Below are positions 55,279 to 64,000 of a stretch of 64,000 bases of DNA, one piece after another. The stretch's first letter is position 1, and each line of letters starts with the position of its first letter. The notes under the pieces were generated by a model that saw nothing but the letters and a program-made list of their open reading frames with translations, was not told where the DNA came from and did no database searches. Source of the stretch: Rhizobium skierniewicense (lineage in GTDB: Bacteria; Pseudomonadota; Alphaproteobacteria; Rhizobiales; Rhizobiaceae); contig NZ_JACIDV010000006.1 in assembly GCF_014196515.1 (NCBI RefSeq), forward strand, positions 186,001-250,000, written 5' to 3'. A program made the position numbers and the translations under genes.

Positions 55279-56133
55279 TCAGCTATTGAGAAAAGACTTG
55301 AAATCGTCGCTGTAATCGTCGTGCCAGCGCGACAGTGGCGGGCGGTTTTGAACGATGTCGTTGGCCGCCCAGAGGATACGTTTCTCGTCCGTTCTGCGAT
55401 CCACATCGCCATCCGGGCACAGAATGTAAAAATCGCCGTTGCCGATGCTGTCGACCATGAAATCGACCGTCTGTTCGCTGGTCCATGCACCAGATGGCTT
55501 TTCGGTTCGGCCATTGGCGGTAAGACCGGTAAAGACAAAGCCGGGGATGAGAAGATGCGCGAAAATTTTGCTGTTCGGTGTGTTCCGCAGTTCGTGCTGC
55601 AAGGCTTCGGTAAAGGCCTTCACGCCGGCTTTGGAAACATTATAGGCGGGATCGCCTGGTGGCGTGGTGATGCCCTGCTTGGAGCCTGTGTTGATGATGA
55701 GGCCCTGTTCGCCATGGGCCAACATGCCCGAACCGAATACCCGGCTGCCGTTGACGACGCCCATCAGGTTGACACCGAAAATCTTGTCCCAGTTTGCCTG
55801 CGGCCCGAAGATGGCGCTGCCGGGCTGTACGCCCGCATTGTTCATTAGCACATGCACACGCCCGAAACGCTGAATGACGGCGCGCTCCAGCGCTTCCAGT
55901 TCATCGAGTTTCGAAACATCGGTGGGAATGGCGACGATCTGCGCCTCACCACCGTCGGAAATCTGCGCAATCTCGCTTTGGGCGTTGCTTAGCTTTTCAC
56001 CGTCGAGATCGACCAGCACGACGCTCATGCCGAAGCCGGCGAACTTGCGGGCGGCGGCAAGGCCGATACCGGAGGCTGCGCCTGTCACCACGGCGACATT
56101 GTCTTGCACGAATGCAGGGTGAAGTTTTGTCAT
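55279..56133 (-). CDS. Short-chain dehydrogenase/reductase
   Basis: NAD(P)-dependent oxidoreductase of 284 residues. It has the cofactor motif TGAASGIG, DL after the second strand (favouring NAD), NNAG, catalytic Ser in INTGSKQG and YNVSK with Tyr and Lys. The C-terminal half extends 30 residues past the usual length. Substrate unknown. AAGGAG seven bases upstream fixes the start. It is not obviously related to the LysE and sigma genes downstream. Confidence 0.9.
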   Translation of the reverse strand: MTKLHPAFVQDNVAVVTGAASGIGLAAARKFAGFGMSVVLVDLDGEKLSNAQSEIAQISDGGEAQIVAIPTDVSKLDELEALERAVIQRFGRVHVLMNNAGVQPGSAIFGPQANWDKIFGVNLMGVVNGSRVFGSGMLAHGEQGLIINTGSKQGITTPPGDPAYNVSKAGVKAFTEALQHELRNTPNSKIFAHLLIPGFVFTGLTANGRTEKPSGAWTSEQTVDFMVDSIGNGDFYILCPDGDVDRRTDEKRILWAANDIVQNRPPLSRWHDDYSDDFKSFLNS

Positions 56134-56376
56134 TGGTTTCTCCTTTTCGCTGACGCTTTAAAAGTTCGGCAGCGATGTCCCGTGGAACCATGCGCTCTCG
56201 TAACGCTGCCCACAGTCTAGTCCTATCGGCTCGCCAAGTCACATGAAGATGAGCCCGTTCCAACTTTGGACGATTTTGCATTTTTGTTGCACCAGCCGAT
56301 AAACTCGCTAAAAGTGCCGAAATCCCAAGGAAATGGCGATATCCTGACGTCGCCGACACGCAAATGGATTTCACTG

Positions 56377-57600
56377 ATGGCTCTTCCAAAAGACGTAAAG
56401 AAAGTCGTTCTCGCCTATTCCGGCGGACTTGATACCTCGATTATCCTCAAATGGCTCCAGACCGAACTGGGTGCGGAAGTCGTGACCTTCACGGCAGACC
56501 TCGGCCAGGGCGAAGAGCTTGAGCCGGCCCGCAAGAAAGCCGAGATGATGGGCATCAAGGAAATCTATGTTGAAGATGTGCGCGAAGAATTCGTTCGCGA
56601 TTTCGTGTTTCCGATGTTCCGCGCCAACGCCGTTTATGAAGGCGTCTATCTGCTGGGCACCTCGATTGCCCGCCCGCTGATTTCCAAACACCTGATCGAC
56701 ATCGCCAAGAAGACCGGCGCCGACGCCATCGCGCATGGCGCGACCGGCAAGGGCAATGATCAGGTTCGCTTCGAGCTGTCCGCCTATGCGCTCAACCCCG
56801 ACATCAAGATCATCGCGCCTTGGCGCGACTGGGATTTCAAGAGCCGTACGGATCTTCTGAACTTCGCCGAACAGCACCAGATCCCGGTTGCCAAGGACAA
56901 GAAGGGCGAGGCTCCTTTCTCCGTCGATGCCAACCTGTTGCACTCCTCATCCGAAGGCAAGGTTCTGGAAGATCCAGCGGTCGAGGCACCTGAATACGTG
57001 CATATGCGCACCATTTCCCCGGAAGCAGCGCCAGACAAGGCAACCATCATCAAGGTCGGCTTCCGCAAGGGTGATGCCTGCTCTATCAATGGCGTCGAGA
57101 TGTCACCTGCGACAATCCTTGCCACGCTGAACGATTACGGTCGCGACAACGGCATCGGTCGTCTCGATCTTGTCGAGAACCGTTATGTCGGCATGAAATC
57201 GCGCGGTGTTTACGAAACACCCGGTGGCACGATCCTGCTGACGGCCCACCGCGCCATCGAATCCATCACGCTCGACCGGGGTGCAGCCCACCTCAAGGAC
57301 GAGATCATGCCGCGCTATGCGGAACTCATTTACTACGGCTTCTGGTTCTCGCCAGAGCGTGAAATGCTACAGGCGCTGATCGACAAGAGCCAGGAGCATG
57401 TCGATGGTGAAGTCACGCTGAAGCTCTACAAGGGCAATGTCATGGTCATCGGCCGAGAAAGCGACAAGTCGCTCTATTCCGACACGCTGGTTACCTTCGA
57501 AGACGATCAGGGCGCTTACGACCAGAAGGATGCGGCAGGCTTCATCAAGCTCAACGCCCTGCGCCTGCGCACTTTGGGCAAGCGCAACCTTGGCAAGTAA
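56377..57600 (+). CDS. argG: Argininosuccinate synthase
   Basis: ATP-dependent enzyme joining citrulline and aspartate in arginine synthesis. The protein has 407 residues, the family length. The PP-loop is [15 protein letters not shown], and the rest is highly conserved, with [14 protein letters not shown] and the aspartate/citrulline site around [18 protein letters not shown]. The ATG gives [11 protein letters not shown] with GGA eight bases upstream; the frame opens 37 codons earlier without support. argH is not in the window. A strong terminator follows. Confidence 0.97.
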   Translation: MALPKDVKKVVLAYSGGLDTSIILKWLQTELGAEVVTFTADLGQGEELEPARKKAEMMGIKEIYVEDVREEFVRDFVFPMFRANAVYEGVYLLGTSIARPLISKHLIDIAKKTGADAIAHGATGKGNDQVRFELSAYALNPDIKIIAPWRDWDFKSRTDLLNFAEQHQIPVAKDKKGEAPFSVDANLLHSSSEGKVLEDPAVEAPEYVHMRTISPEAAPDKATIIKVGFRKGDACSINGVEMSPATILATLNDYGRDNGIGRLDLVENRYVGMKSRGVYETPGGTILLTAHRAIESITLDRGAAHLKDEIMPRYAELIYYGFWFSPEREMLQALIDKSQEHVDGEVTLKLYKGNVMVIGRESDKSLYSDTLVTFEDDQGAYDQKDAAGFIKLNALRLRTLGKRNLGK

Positions 57601-57620
57601 GTCTGTTCAGATATGATGTC

Positions 57621-57646
57621 AAAAGCCCCGGTCTCCGGGGCTTTTT
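57621..57646. terminator. Bidirectional terminator between argG and the MFS gene
   Basis: A perfect 10-bp stem AAAGCCCCGG/CCGGGGCTTT with a TCT loop is followed by TT on the plus strand; the mirrored A run gives Ts on the minus strand. It lies 20 nt after the argG stop and just past the stop of the convergent MFS gene. Confidence 0.92.
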
Positions 57647-58845
57647 CATGTCCGCCTGCGCGACATGATCGCAAAAATGACGTAGCTGGCCACGGCACTC
57701 AATTCCATCAACGGAATGATCGTGCCGAAACTCGTCAGCGGTGACCCGAGCACGGATGCTGCGACACCGGCTGTAAAACCCGCACTCATCTGGATAAACC
57801 CCATCATCGCCGAAGCGGAGCCTGCGATGTGCGGAAAAGGCGCCATACCCATGGTGATGATATGCGGCGTCAGCAGCGCAAGGCCAAAAGTCGCCACCGC
57901 AACAGGCCCCATGATGGAGAGGAAAGAAGGCGCCAGCATCTGCACGGACAGAAAGATCAACACCCCACCCGTTGCCGACAGGCAAAGACCTGCCACCGCA
58001 GATCGACGATCGCCTATTCTGCGCGACATGAACCGCAGGGCGATAGAACCCAGAAAGTAAGCGCCTGACTGCATCAGCATTCCCACGCCAAAGGCTGTCG
58101 GCGACAAGCCAACATCGTTGATCAGTACGAAGGGCAGCATGGTCGATTGTGCATAGAGCGCGCCGACAGTGCCGCCCAGCACCAGTGCCGACAACAGGAA
58201 TCGCGGTGACACCAGAAGCTCGCCATAGGCGCTGAACAGACGGCTTGGACGAAGGCGACTGGAGTCCGGTACCGTCGTTTCGCGAAGATAAAAACCAATG
58301 GCCGTAATCGAAATCAGTCCGAAAGCCAGCATCAGGACGAAGACCGATTGCCACCCGAAGGCCAGCAGAGACAGGCCTCCTATGGTTGGCCCCGCCGCCG
58401 GGCCAACCGCCAGCATGATGCCGATGAGGTTCAGGATGCCGATGGCCTGATGGCCACTGAACTGGTCGCGCACAACCGCCCGCGCAACGGTAACGCCAAC
58501 TGACGCACCTATACCCTGAATAAGACGAGCAGCCAGCAGCACCTCCACACTGGGTGCGAAAGCGGCCAGCGTTCCGCCCGCCAGATAGATCAGCAAAAAC
58601 AGGATCGTCGCCTTGCGCCGCCCAAAGGCATCCGACATGGCACCCGAGACCAGCTGCGCCAGGGCGAAGCCCCCGAAATAGAGTGTAAGGCTCATCTTGA
58701 TGGCGGATTCCGACGTCGCGAAAGCTCTGACGAGTTCTGGCATGGCTGGCGTATAGATCGCCATCGATACGGGACCGAGCGAGGTCAGCATCGCCCCGAG
58801 AACCGCGGTGCGCCGCACGCTCATGGGCGTTGTGGGATGTTTCAT
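57646..58845 (-). CDS. MFS drug-efflux transporter, Bcr/CflA family
   Basis: Twelve-helix H+ antiporter of 399 residues. The family signature is MAIYTPAMPELVRAFATSESAIKMSLTLYFGGFALAQLVSGAMSDAFGRRKA, followed by ARLIQGIGASVGVTVARAVVRDQF and the motif C GPAAGPTIGG of drug exporters. Likely exports a toxic compound or dipeptide/cysteine-like metabolite; substrate unknown. Its start overlaps the marR stop in ATGA, so it is co-expressed with its probable regulator. Confidence 0.92.
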   Translation of the reverse strand: MKHPTTPMSVRRTAVLGAMLTSLGPVSMAIYTPAMPELVRAFATSESAIKMSLTLYFGGFALAQLVSGAMSDAFGRRKATILFLLIYLAGGTLAAFAPSVEVLLAARLIQGIGASVGVTVARAVVRDQFSGHQAIGILNLIGIMLAVGPAAGPTIGGLSLLAFGWQSVFVLMLAFGLISITAIGFYLRETTVPDSSRLRPSRLFSAYGELLVSPRFLLSALVLGGTVGALYAQSTMLPFVLINDVGLSPTAFGVGMLMQSGAYFLGSIALRFMSRRIGDRRSAVAGLCLSATGGVLIFLSVQMLAPSFLSIMGPVAVATFGLALLTPHIITMGMAPFPHIAGSASAMMGFIQMSAGFTAGVAASVLGSPLTSFGTIIPLMELSAVASYVIFAIMSRRRT

Positions 58846-59312
58846 GCAGAATTCTGCTTGTTCTTGTCGCTCACCGCTATCTGCAGGTTGTTCTGCAGGA
58901 TCGCCAGAAGATCGTGAAACTGTGAAAAATCACTCTCGCTGAAATCAGCCGTCGCCAGACTGATCAGACTGTCCACTTCTTGGCGCACGGCCACCAGCAA
59001 CTGCGCCGATGTGTCGGTGAGATAAATGCATTTGGAGCGGCGATCATCCGGATTGGGGCGGCGCTCAACAAGGTCGAGCGATTCCAGCCTGTCGAGATAG
59101 GTGCAGACCGTCATGGGTTCGAGCCCGATGCGGTTTGCAATATCGGCCTGTTTACTCCCATCGATGGCGGCAACCGTCAGCAACGCGCGCGCTTCTCCCG
59201 GTGTCAGTCCAAGCCCGGCCTCAGCGATGCGCCGCTCGAAGGCACTGTTGAGAAAACGTACACTGCTGTTCAAAAGGAATGCCAGCGACTGTTTTTCGAG
59301 TGAAGTGTTCAT
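58842..59312 (-). CDS. MarR-family transcriptional regulator
   Basis: Winged-helix regulator of 156 residues with the MarR layout: helix-rich start, HTH SKQADIANRIGLEPMTVCTYLDRLESLDLVERRPNPDDRRSKCIYLTD, where the DDRR wing is diagnostic, and a C-terminal dimer helix. It is coupled to the MFS exporter and probably represses it until a substrate binds. AGG precedes the ATG at 59312; the frame extends 59 codons further upstream without support. Confidence 0.92.
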   Translation of the reverse strand: MNTSLEKQSLAFLLNSSVRFLNSAFERRIAEAGLGLTPGEARALLTVAAIDGSKQADIANRIGLEPMTVCTYLDRLESLDLVERRPNPDDRRSKCIYLTDTSAQLLVAVRQEVDSLISLATADFSESDFSQFHDLLAILQNNLQIAVSDKNKQNSA

Positions 59313-59466
59313 GGCACGCCTGCTTCGTAAGCCTCTCTTATAAAAAACTTCGCCGCACGATGGCAAGACGCACTGTTTACGCGCAGCTTTCGTGAGGCGG
59401 ATAGCGTCCTTGCCATGCATGCGATTACGTGACGACATATTGAAACCCGACCTCAGCCATGCCCAT

Positions 59467-59489
59467 ATGCAGACAAATCGCATCTGCAT
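59467..59489. promoter_or_regulatory. Inverted repeat near the M3 peptidase start, possible operator
   Basis: ATGCAGA-N9-TCTGCAT is a perfect 7-bp inverted repeat in the marR-dcp divergent region, ending 12 nt before the peptidase ATG and next to its AGGA ribosome-binding site. It could be an operator for the linked MarR regulator or a hairpin in the peptidase leader. Confidence 0.3.
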
Positions 59490-59501
59490 GAGGACGAACC
59501 A

Positions 59502-61568
59502 ATGACTTCAACCGCCGCGCACTATCCTGCCCTTACGGAATGGAACGGAAAAAACGGTTTGCCTCGGTTCGATGCTGTCAAAGACGAGGATTTTGCCGGT
59601 GCTTTCGATGAAGCCCTCGCCATCCACGATACCGAGATTGACGAGATCGCGGGCAACCCTGATGCCCCGAACTTCGCCAACACCATCATTGCTCTGGAAA
59701 CCGCCGGGGAAGCGTTGTCACGGGTCTCGGCACTGTTCTGGAACAAGGCCGGTGCTCATACCAATCCTGCCATTCAGGCACTGGAGCGCGACATCGCGCC
59801 AAAAATGTCGCGGCATTACTCTCGGATCAGCATGAACGAAGCGCTTTTTGCGCGCATCGATGCGCTGTGGGAGAAACGCGAGACCCTTGGCCTGACAGGT
59901 GAGGAGACGCGCGTCTTGGAGCGGCACTGGAAGGGCTTTGTCCGTTCGGGTGCGAAGCTGGCGAAAGACCATCAGGAACGCCTTGCCGCCATCAACGAAG
60001 AGCTTGCTGGCCTCGGTGCAAAGTTCGGGCAGAATGTTCTGGCCGACGAAAAAAGCTGGAAGCTGCTTCTGTCTACGGAAGAAGAACTTGCAGGCCTTCC
60101 CGGTTTCCTGCGCGACGCAATGGAAAGTGCTGCGCGCGAGCAGGGCGAAGACGACAAATTCGCCGTTACCCTGTCGCGCTCGATCATCGAACCTTTCCTG
60201 ACATTTTCCGAGCGTCGCGACCTGCGCGAACAGGCGTTTCACGCGTGGGTCGCGCGTGGAGAAAATGGCGGCGACACAGACAATCGCGAGACCGTAAAGC
60301 GCACGCTCGAACTGCGCGATGAAAAGGCAAAGCTTCTGGGCTACGCAAATTTTGCCGCCTATAAACTTGATAACACCATGGCAAAAACGCCGGATGCCGT
60401 AAACGCGCTGTTGATCCGGGTCTGGGAAAAAGCGGTCGAGCGCGCCGCAGAGGAAGAGGCAGAACTGGCCACCGTCATCAGCGACGAAGGCAAGAACCAT
60501 GACGTCATGCCGTGGGACTGGCGTCACTATGCCGAGAAACTCCGGGCGAAAAAGTTCAATTTCTCGGAAGCTGAACTCAAGCCCTATCTGCAACTGGAAA
60601 AAATCATCGAAGCCTGCTTCGATGTCGCTCAGAGACTTTTCGGCATCCGCGCCATCGAGTCGAAGGACGTGACCGCCTACCACCCGGATGTCCGCACTTT
60701 TGAAATTCGCGATGAGCAGGGTGCTCTCGTCGCGATGTTCCTCGCCGATTTCTTCGCCCGTCCGTCAAAGCGATCAGGCGCATGGATGAGCGCTTTTCAG
60801 TCGCAGCACAAACTGCCCCTGAAGAACGGTATGACAGGTGAGTTACCGATCATCTACAACGTCTGCAACTTCGCAAAGCCGTCACAGGGAAAACCGGCGC
60901 TGCTGTCGCTCGATGATGCCCGAACCCTGTTCCATGAATTCGGCCACGCCTTGCATGGCATGCTATCCAATGTCACCTATCCCTCCGTTTCAGGAACGGG
61001 CGTCTCGCGTGATTTCGTGGAACTGCCGTCGCAGCTTTACGAACATTGGCTGACCGTCCCGGAAATCCTTGAAAAATATGCTCTTCACTATGAGACCGGC
61101 ACACCAATGCCGAAGGCGCTGCTGGACAAGGTTCTGGCAGCACAGACATTCAACGCAGGTTTCAATACGGTCGAGTTTACCTCCTCGGCGCTGGTGGACA
61201 TGGCGTTCCACACACGAGGCGCGGTCGCAGACCCGATGGCGGTGCAGGCCGAGGTTCTGGCATCGCTTGGCATGCCGAAATCCATGGTCATGCGCCACGC
61301 CACGCCGCACTTCCAGCATGTCTTTTCCGGTGACGGTTATTCGGCGGGCTACTATTCCTACATGTGGTCGGAGGTTCTCGACGCCGATGCTTTCGAAGCC
61401 TTCGAGGAAACCGGTGATTCTTTCGACGCCGACATGGCCCGCAAGCTGAAAGACAACATCTACTCCGTCGGCGGCTCCATCGACGCCGAAGAAACCTACA
61501 AGGCGTTTCGCGGCAAGATGCCAAGCCCGGATGCGATGTTGAAAAAGCGTGGTTTGGTTTCGGGCTGA
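59502..61568 (+). CDS. M3-family oligopeptidase (Dcp/PrlC-like)
   Basis: Zinc metallopeptidase of 688 residues, the full thimet-oligopeptidase length. The zinc site is HEFGHALH at 478-485, with the third ligand expected in FVELPSQLYEHW. Other family features are ALLSLDDARTLF and DGYSAGYYSYMWSEVLDADAF. No signal peptide, so cytoplasmic degradation of oligopeptides or signal peptides is likely. Dcp and PrlC (oligopeptidase A) cannot be told apart securely. AGGA seven bases upstream supports the ATG. Confidence 0.93.
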   Translation: MTSTAAHYPALTEWNGKNGLPRFDAVKDEDFAGAFDEALAIHDTEIDEIAGNPDAPNFANTIIALETAGEALSRVSALFWNKAGAHTNPAIQALERDIAPKMSRHYSRISMNEALFARIDALWEKRETLGLTGEETRVLERHWKGFVRSGAKLAKDHQERLAAINEELAGLGAKFGQNVLADEKSWKLLLSTEEELAGLPGFLRDAMESAAREQGEDDKFAVTLSRSIIEPFLTFSERRDLREQAFHAWVARGENGGDTDNRETVKRTLELRDEKAKLLGYANFAAYKLDNTMAKTPDAVNALLIRVWEKAVERAAEEEAELATVISDEGKNHDVMPWDWRHYAEKLRAKKFNFSEAELKPYLQLEKIIEACFDVAQRLFGIRAIESKDVTAYHPDVRTFEIRDEQGALVAMFLADFFARPSKRSGAWMSAFQSQHKLPLKNGMTGELPIIYNVCNFAKPSQGKPALLSLDDARTLFHEFGHALHGMLSNVTYPSVSGTGVSRDFVELPSQLYEHWLTVPEILEKYALHYETGTPMPKALLDKVLAAQTFNAGFNTVEFTSSALVDMAFHTRGAVADPMAVQAEVLASLGMPKSMVMRHATPHFQHVFSGDGYSAGYYSYMWSEVLDADAFEAFEETGDSFDADMARKLKDNIYSVGGSIDAEETYKAFRGKMPSPDAMLKKRGLVSG

Positions 61569-61735
61569 GCTTGGCGACAGCCACCCGAAAACTGTCACAA
61601 AACTCTGCTATCGCGTTTCTGCAAGGGGCTTATGTCTTAGGCCCCCTTTCGCATTTGTAAAAAAAAGGTTATAGGGCCGCCAGACTAAATTGGCGCATCT
61701 AAGATATGACGCCCCAACTTCAGAGATATTGAACA

Positions 61736-63556
61736 ATGGCAATTCGCAACATCGCGATTATCGCGCACGTTGACCATGGCAAAACGACGCTCGTTGACGA
61801 GCTTCTGAAACAGTCCGGTTCGTTCCGCGAAAACCAGCGCGTTGCAGAGCGCGTCATGGACAGTAACGACCTCGAAAAAGAACGCGGCATCACCATTCTC
61901 GCCAAGGCAACGTCTGTCGAGTGGAAAGGCGTTCGCATCAACATCGTTGACACTCCCGGCCACGCCGACTTTGGCGGCGAAGTCGAGCGTATCCTGTCGA
62001 TGGTGGATGGCGCGATCGTTCTGGTCGACTCGTCTGAAGGCCCGATGCCACAGACCAAGTTCGTCGTATCAAAGGCTCTCAAGGTCGGTCTTCGCCCAAT
62101 CGTTGCGATCAACAAAATCGACCGTCCCGATGGCCGCCACGAAGAAGTCATCAACGAAGTGTTCGACCTTTTCGCGAACCTCGATGCCACTGACGAACAG
62201 CTCGATTTCCCGATCCTTTACGGCTCCGGTCGCGATGGCTGGATGAATGTCAACCCGGAAGGTCCGAAGGACGAAGGTCTTGCACCGCTGCTCGATCTCG
62301 TGCTCAAGCACGTTCCTGAGCCAACGGTTGAAGAAGGTCCGTTCCGTCTGATCGGCACGATCCTTGAAGCCAACCCCTTCCTCGGTCGCATCATCACCGG
62401 TCGTATCGCCTCCGGTTCGATCAAGCCGAACCAGGCCGTCAAGGTGCTGGGCCAGGATGGCAAGACCATCGAAACCGGCCGTATTTCCAAGATCCTCGCG
62501 TTCCGCGGTATCGAGCGCACCGCGATCGATGAAGCCCATGCGGGTGACATCGTCGCCATCGCTGGTCTTTCCAAAGGCACCGTTGCCGACACCTTCTGTG
62601 ACCCCTCCGTCACCGAAGCCATGACCGCACAGCCGATCGACCCGCCAACGGTTACGATGTCCTTCATCGTTAACGACTCACCGCTTGCCGGTACCGAAGG
62701 CGATAAGGTCACATCGCGCGTTATCCGCGATCGTCTGTACAAGGAAGCCGAAGGCAACGTTGCACTGAAGATCGAAGAAGCCGAAGGCAAGGACTCGTTT
62801 TTCGTATCAGGCCGTGGCGAATTGCAGCTGGCCGTTCTGATCGAGACCATGCGTCGCGAAGGCTTCGAGCTTGCCGTTTCGCGTCCTCGCGTCGTCATGC
62901 AGAAGGATGAAAACGGCCAGACCATCGAGCCGATCGAAGAAGTCGTCATCGACGTCGATGAAGAACATTCCGGTATCGTTGTTCAGAAGATGTCCGAGCG
63001 CAAGGCAGAAATGACCGAGCTTCGCCCATCCGGTGGCAACCGCGTTCGTCTGAAGTTCCTGGCTCCAACGCGTGGCCTCATCGGCTACCAGTCCGAACTG
63101 CTGACGGACACACGCGGCACAGCGATCATGAACCGTCTGTTCCACTCCTACCAGCCGTTCAAGGGTGCCATCGCTGGTCGCGTCCAGGGCGTTCTGCTGT
63201 CGAATGGTTCCGGTGAAGCGGTTGCTTACGCCATGTTCAACCTGGAAGATCGCGGCCCGATGATGATTGAGCCCGGCGAAAAGGTTTACGCTGGCATGAT
63301 CATCGGCATTCATACCCGTGACAACGACCTTGAAGTCAACGTCCTCAAGGGCAAGCAGCTCACCAACATCCGCGCCGCCGGCAAGGATGAAGCCGTGAAG
63401 CTGACACCGCCGATCCGCATGACGCTCGACCGCGCCCTGTCCTGGATCCAGGACGACGAGTTGATGGAAGTGACGCCAAAGTCCATCCGTCTGCGGAAGA
63501 TGTTCCTGGACGCCAACGACCGCAAGCGCTTCGACAAGGCAAAGCTTGCTGGCTGA
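61736..63556 (+). CDS. typA: Translational GTPase TypA/BipA
   Basis: Ribosome-binding GTPase of 606 residues that aids 50S assembly and stress or cold adaptation. G motifs are AHVDHGKTTL, the switch I RGITILAKAT, DTPGHADFGGEV and NKIDRPDGR. EF-G-like domains II and III and the BipA-specific C-terminal domain (YQSELLTDTRGTAIMNRLFHSYQPF and RAAGKDEAVKLTPP) follow. The ribosome-binding site is weak. The 167-nt leader contains a hairpin (GGCG...CGCC at 61692-61713). Confidence 0.97.
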   Translation: MAIRNIAIIAHVDHGKTTLVDELLKQSGSFRENQRVAERVMDSNDLEKERGITILAKATSVEWKGVRINIVDTPGHADFGGEVERILSMVDGAIVLVDSSEGPMPQTKFVVSKALKVGLRPIVAINKIDRPDGRHEEVINEVFDLFANLDATDEQLDFPILYGSGRDGWMNVNPEGPKDEGLAPLLDLVLKHVPEPTVEEGPFRLIGTILEANPFLGRIITGRIASGSIKPNQAVKVLGQDGKTIETGRISKILAFRGIERTAIDEAHAGDIVAIAGLSKGTVADTFCDPSVTEAMTAQPIDPPTVTMSFIVNDSPLAGTEGDKVTSRVIRDRLYKEAEGNVALKIEEAEGKDSFFVSGRGELQLAVLIETMRREGFELAVSRPRVVMQKDENGQTIEPIEEVVIDVDEEHSGIVVQKMSERKAEMTELRPSGGNRVRLKFLAPTRGLIGYQSELLTDTRGTAIMNRLFHSYQPFKGAIAGRVQGVLLSNGSGEAVAYAMFNLEDRGPMMIEPGEKVYAGMIIGIHTRDNDLEVNVLKGKQLTNIRAAGKDEAVKLTPPIRMTLDRALSWIQDDELMEVTPKSIRLRKMFLDANDRKRFDKAKLAG

Positions 63557-63584
63557 TTGCCAGCATAGTTTCAAACTCGAAGAG

Positions 63585-63608
63585 CCCGGCCATCGCGCCG
63601 GGTTTTTT
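63585..63608 (+). terminator. Terminator of typA
   Basis: CCCGGC/GCCGGG with a 6-nt loop is followed by six Ts, 29 nt after the typA stop. A second small hairpin (GCTGGC/GCCAGC) overlaps the stop codon. Confidence 0.9.
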
Positions 63609-63792
63609 GTTGTCCGGCCTCTTCTATAATTGCCGGACATTTATTCGCGGGACTGAGTCGGACAGCACTTGCCTCAAGGGTAAATATAGCGTTAATTTTT
63701 CGCTATCATCCACATGAATAGGCTGTGGGTAAGCTCAAAGCCGTTAACCTTTATGGCTGGTAAGTTTTCCGCGCCGGGATCAGAATCGCGTT

Positions 63793-64000
63793 ATGAAAAC
63801 GTTATCCATAGACATTCGCCGAGCAGAGCCGGACGATGCGCGCGCCATTTCCGACGCGCATAGATCCTCCTGGCAGCAGGCCTATGGGGGTCTTATTCCC
63901 CATAAACCGCTGCGGCAAATGCTGGATCGTCGCAATGAAATATGGTGGCGCAAGGCGGCGCGCGGTTCGGCCACGATGCTGGTGGTGGAGATAGCAGGCG
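63793..64000 (+). CDS. GNAT-family N-acetyltransferase, 5' part only
   Basis: The frame starts at an ATG and runs off the window after 69 codons. The product begins MKTLSIDIRRAEPDDARAIS, then DAHRSSWQQAYGGLIPHKPL, the usual N-terminal helix pair and beta strand of GNAT acetyltransferases related to RimI/PaiA-like proteins. The acetyl-CoA-binding motif is outside the window, so the substrate and completeness are unknown. The ribosome-binding site is weak (GGGA about 12 nt upstream). Confidence 0.75.
   Translation, partial: MKTLSIDIRRAEPDDARAISDAHRSSWQQAYGGLIPHKPLRQMLDRRNEIWWRKAARGSATMLVVEIAG

Noticed and set aside
61622..61650. Hairpin AAGGGG/CCCCTT after the M3 peptidase gene as terminator
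   Set aside because: The stem is imperfect and no T run follows; left uncalled.

Overview
The window reads as a chromosomal segment of an alphaproteobacterium of the Rhizobiaceae, most likely Agrobacterium/Rhizobium. The evidence is the gene content and order: dapF-mtaB-ftsY-yciB, ccmABCDG next to acnA, ffh-chorismate mutase-rpsP-rimM-trmD, and fdxA behind an S4 protein and a Suv3-like helicase. Other support comes from Rhizobiales-type small families (DUF2585, DUF2794, DUF1223, IalB), a RIME-like palindromic repeat, a ybhL-type leader RNA and CtrA-like TTAA-N7-TTAA sites. Nearly all of it is core genome: gene density is high, coding style is uniform, and I see no IS element, prophage, CRISPR array, tRNA or rRNA gene.

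Layout. 1-5.7 kb (minus): Suv3-like helicase, S4 protein and fdxA, preceded by a UbiH-type monooxygenase. 5.8-13.3 kb (plus): tesB, then glnK-amtB behind a sigma54 promoter, then ftsK, lolA and xthA. 13.3-21 kb: a cNMP-binding protein, an OmpR-type regulator, an L,D-transpeptidase, leuC, an MFS carrier, a secreted SnoaL-like protein and a two-gene amino acid ABC importer without its ATPase. 21-26.3 kb (minus): translation and SRP genes. Here rplS is separated from trmD by a TauE permease gene on the opposite strand and has its own possible structured leader. 26.7-32.7 kb (plus): a metallo-hydrolase, dapF, mtaB, ftsY, yciB and DUF2585. 32.8-35.7 kb (minus): the cytochrome c maturation operon ccmA-B-C-D-G, including a 58-residue ccmD. 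36-41 kb: acnA, DUF1223, DUF2794 and a Bax-inhibitor-like ybhL with its leader. 41.4-48.1 kb: a tesA/ybbA/ybbP-type divergon, thpR, a low-molecular-weight phosphatase, a pterin dehydratase, a YkvA protein and an IalB-like protein. 48.3-52.5 kb: rlmN and a three-gene ABC importer of the TrpXYZ type. 52.5-56.1 kb (minus): LysE, ECF sigma factor, RskA-like anti-sigma factor, fasciclin protein and an SDR. 56.4-64 kb: argG, a MarR-MFS efflux pair, an M3 oligopeptidase, typA and the start of a GNAT acetyltransferase cut by the window edge.

How the genes work together. Several sets are translationally coupled through 1-4 nt overlaps or gaps: rimM/trmD, dapF/mtaB, ftsY/yciB/DUF2585, ccmC/D/G, ybbA/ybbP, the ABC permease/ATPase, sigma/anti-sigma and MarR/MFS. 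Ffh and FtsY, the two GTPases of the co-translational targeting pathway, lie about 4 kb apart. The most system-like locus is the ECF sigma/RskA/fasciclin group, which has the same composition as the mycobacterial SigK-RskA-MPT70/83 system. The least explained structures are the compact three-way-junction-like element upstream of rplS, the two CtrA-like sites (before ftsK and before the TrpX-like importer), and an 83-codon open frame between leuC and the MFS gene.

Limits: all family names come from recognising motifs by eye, with no database search. Start codons were chosen from ribosome-binding sites and family lengths and may be off by some codons.
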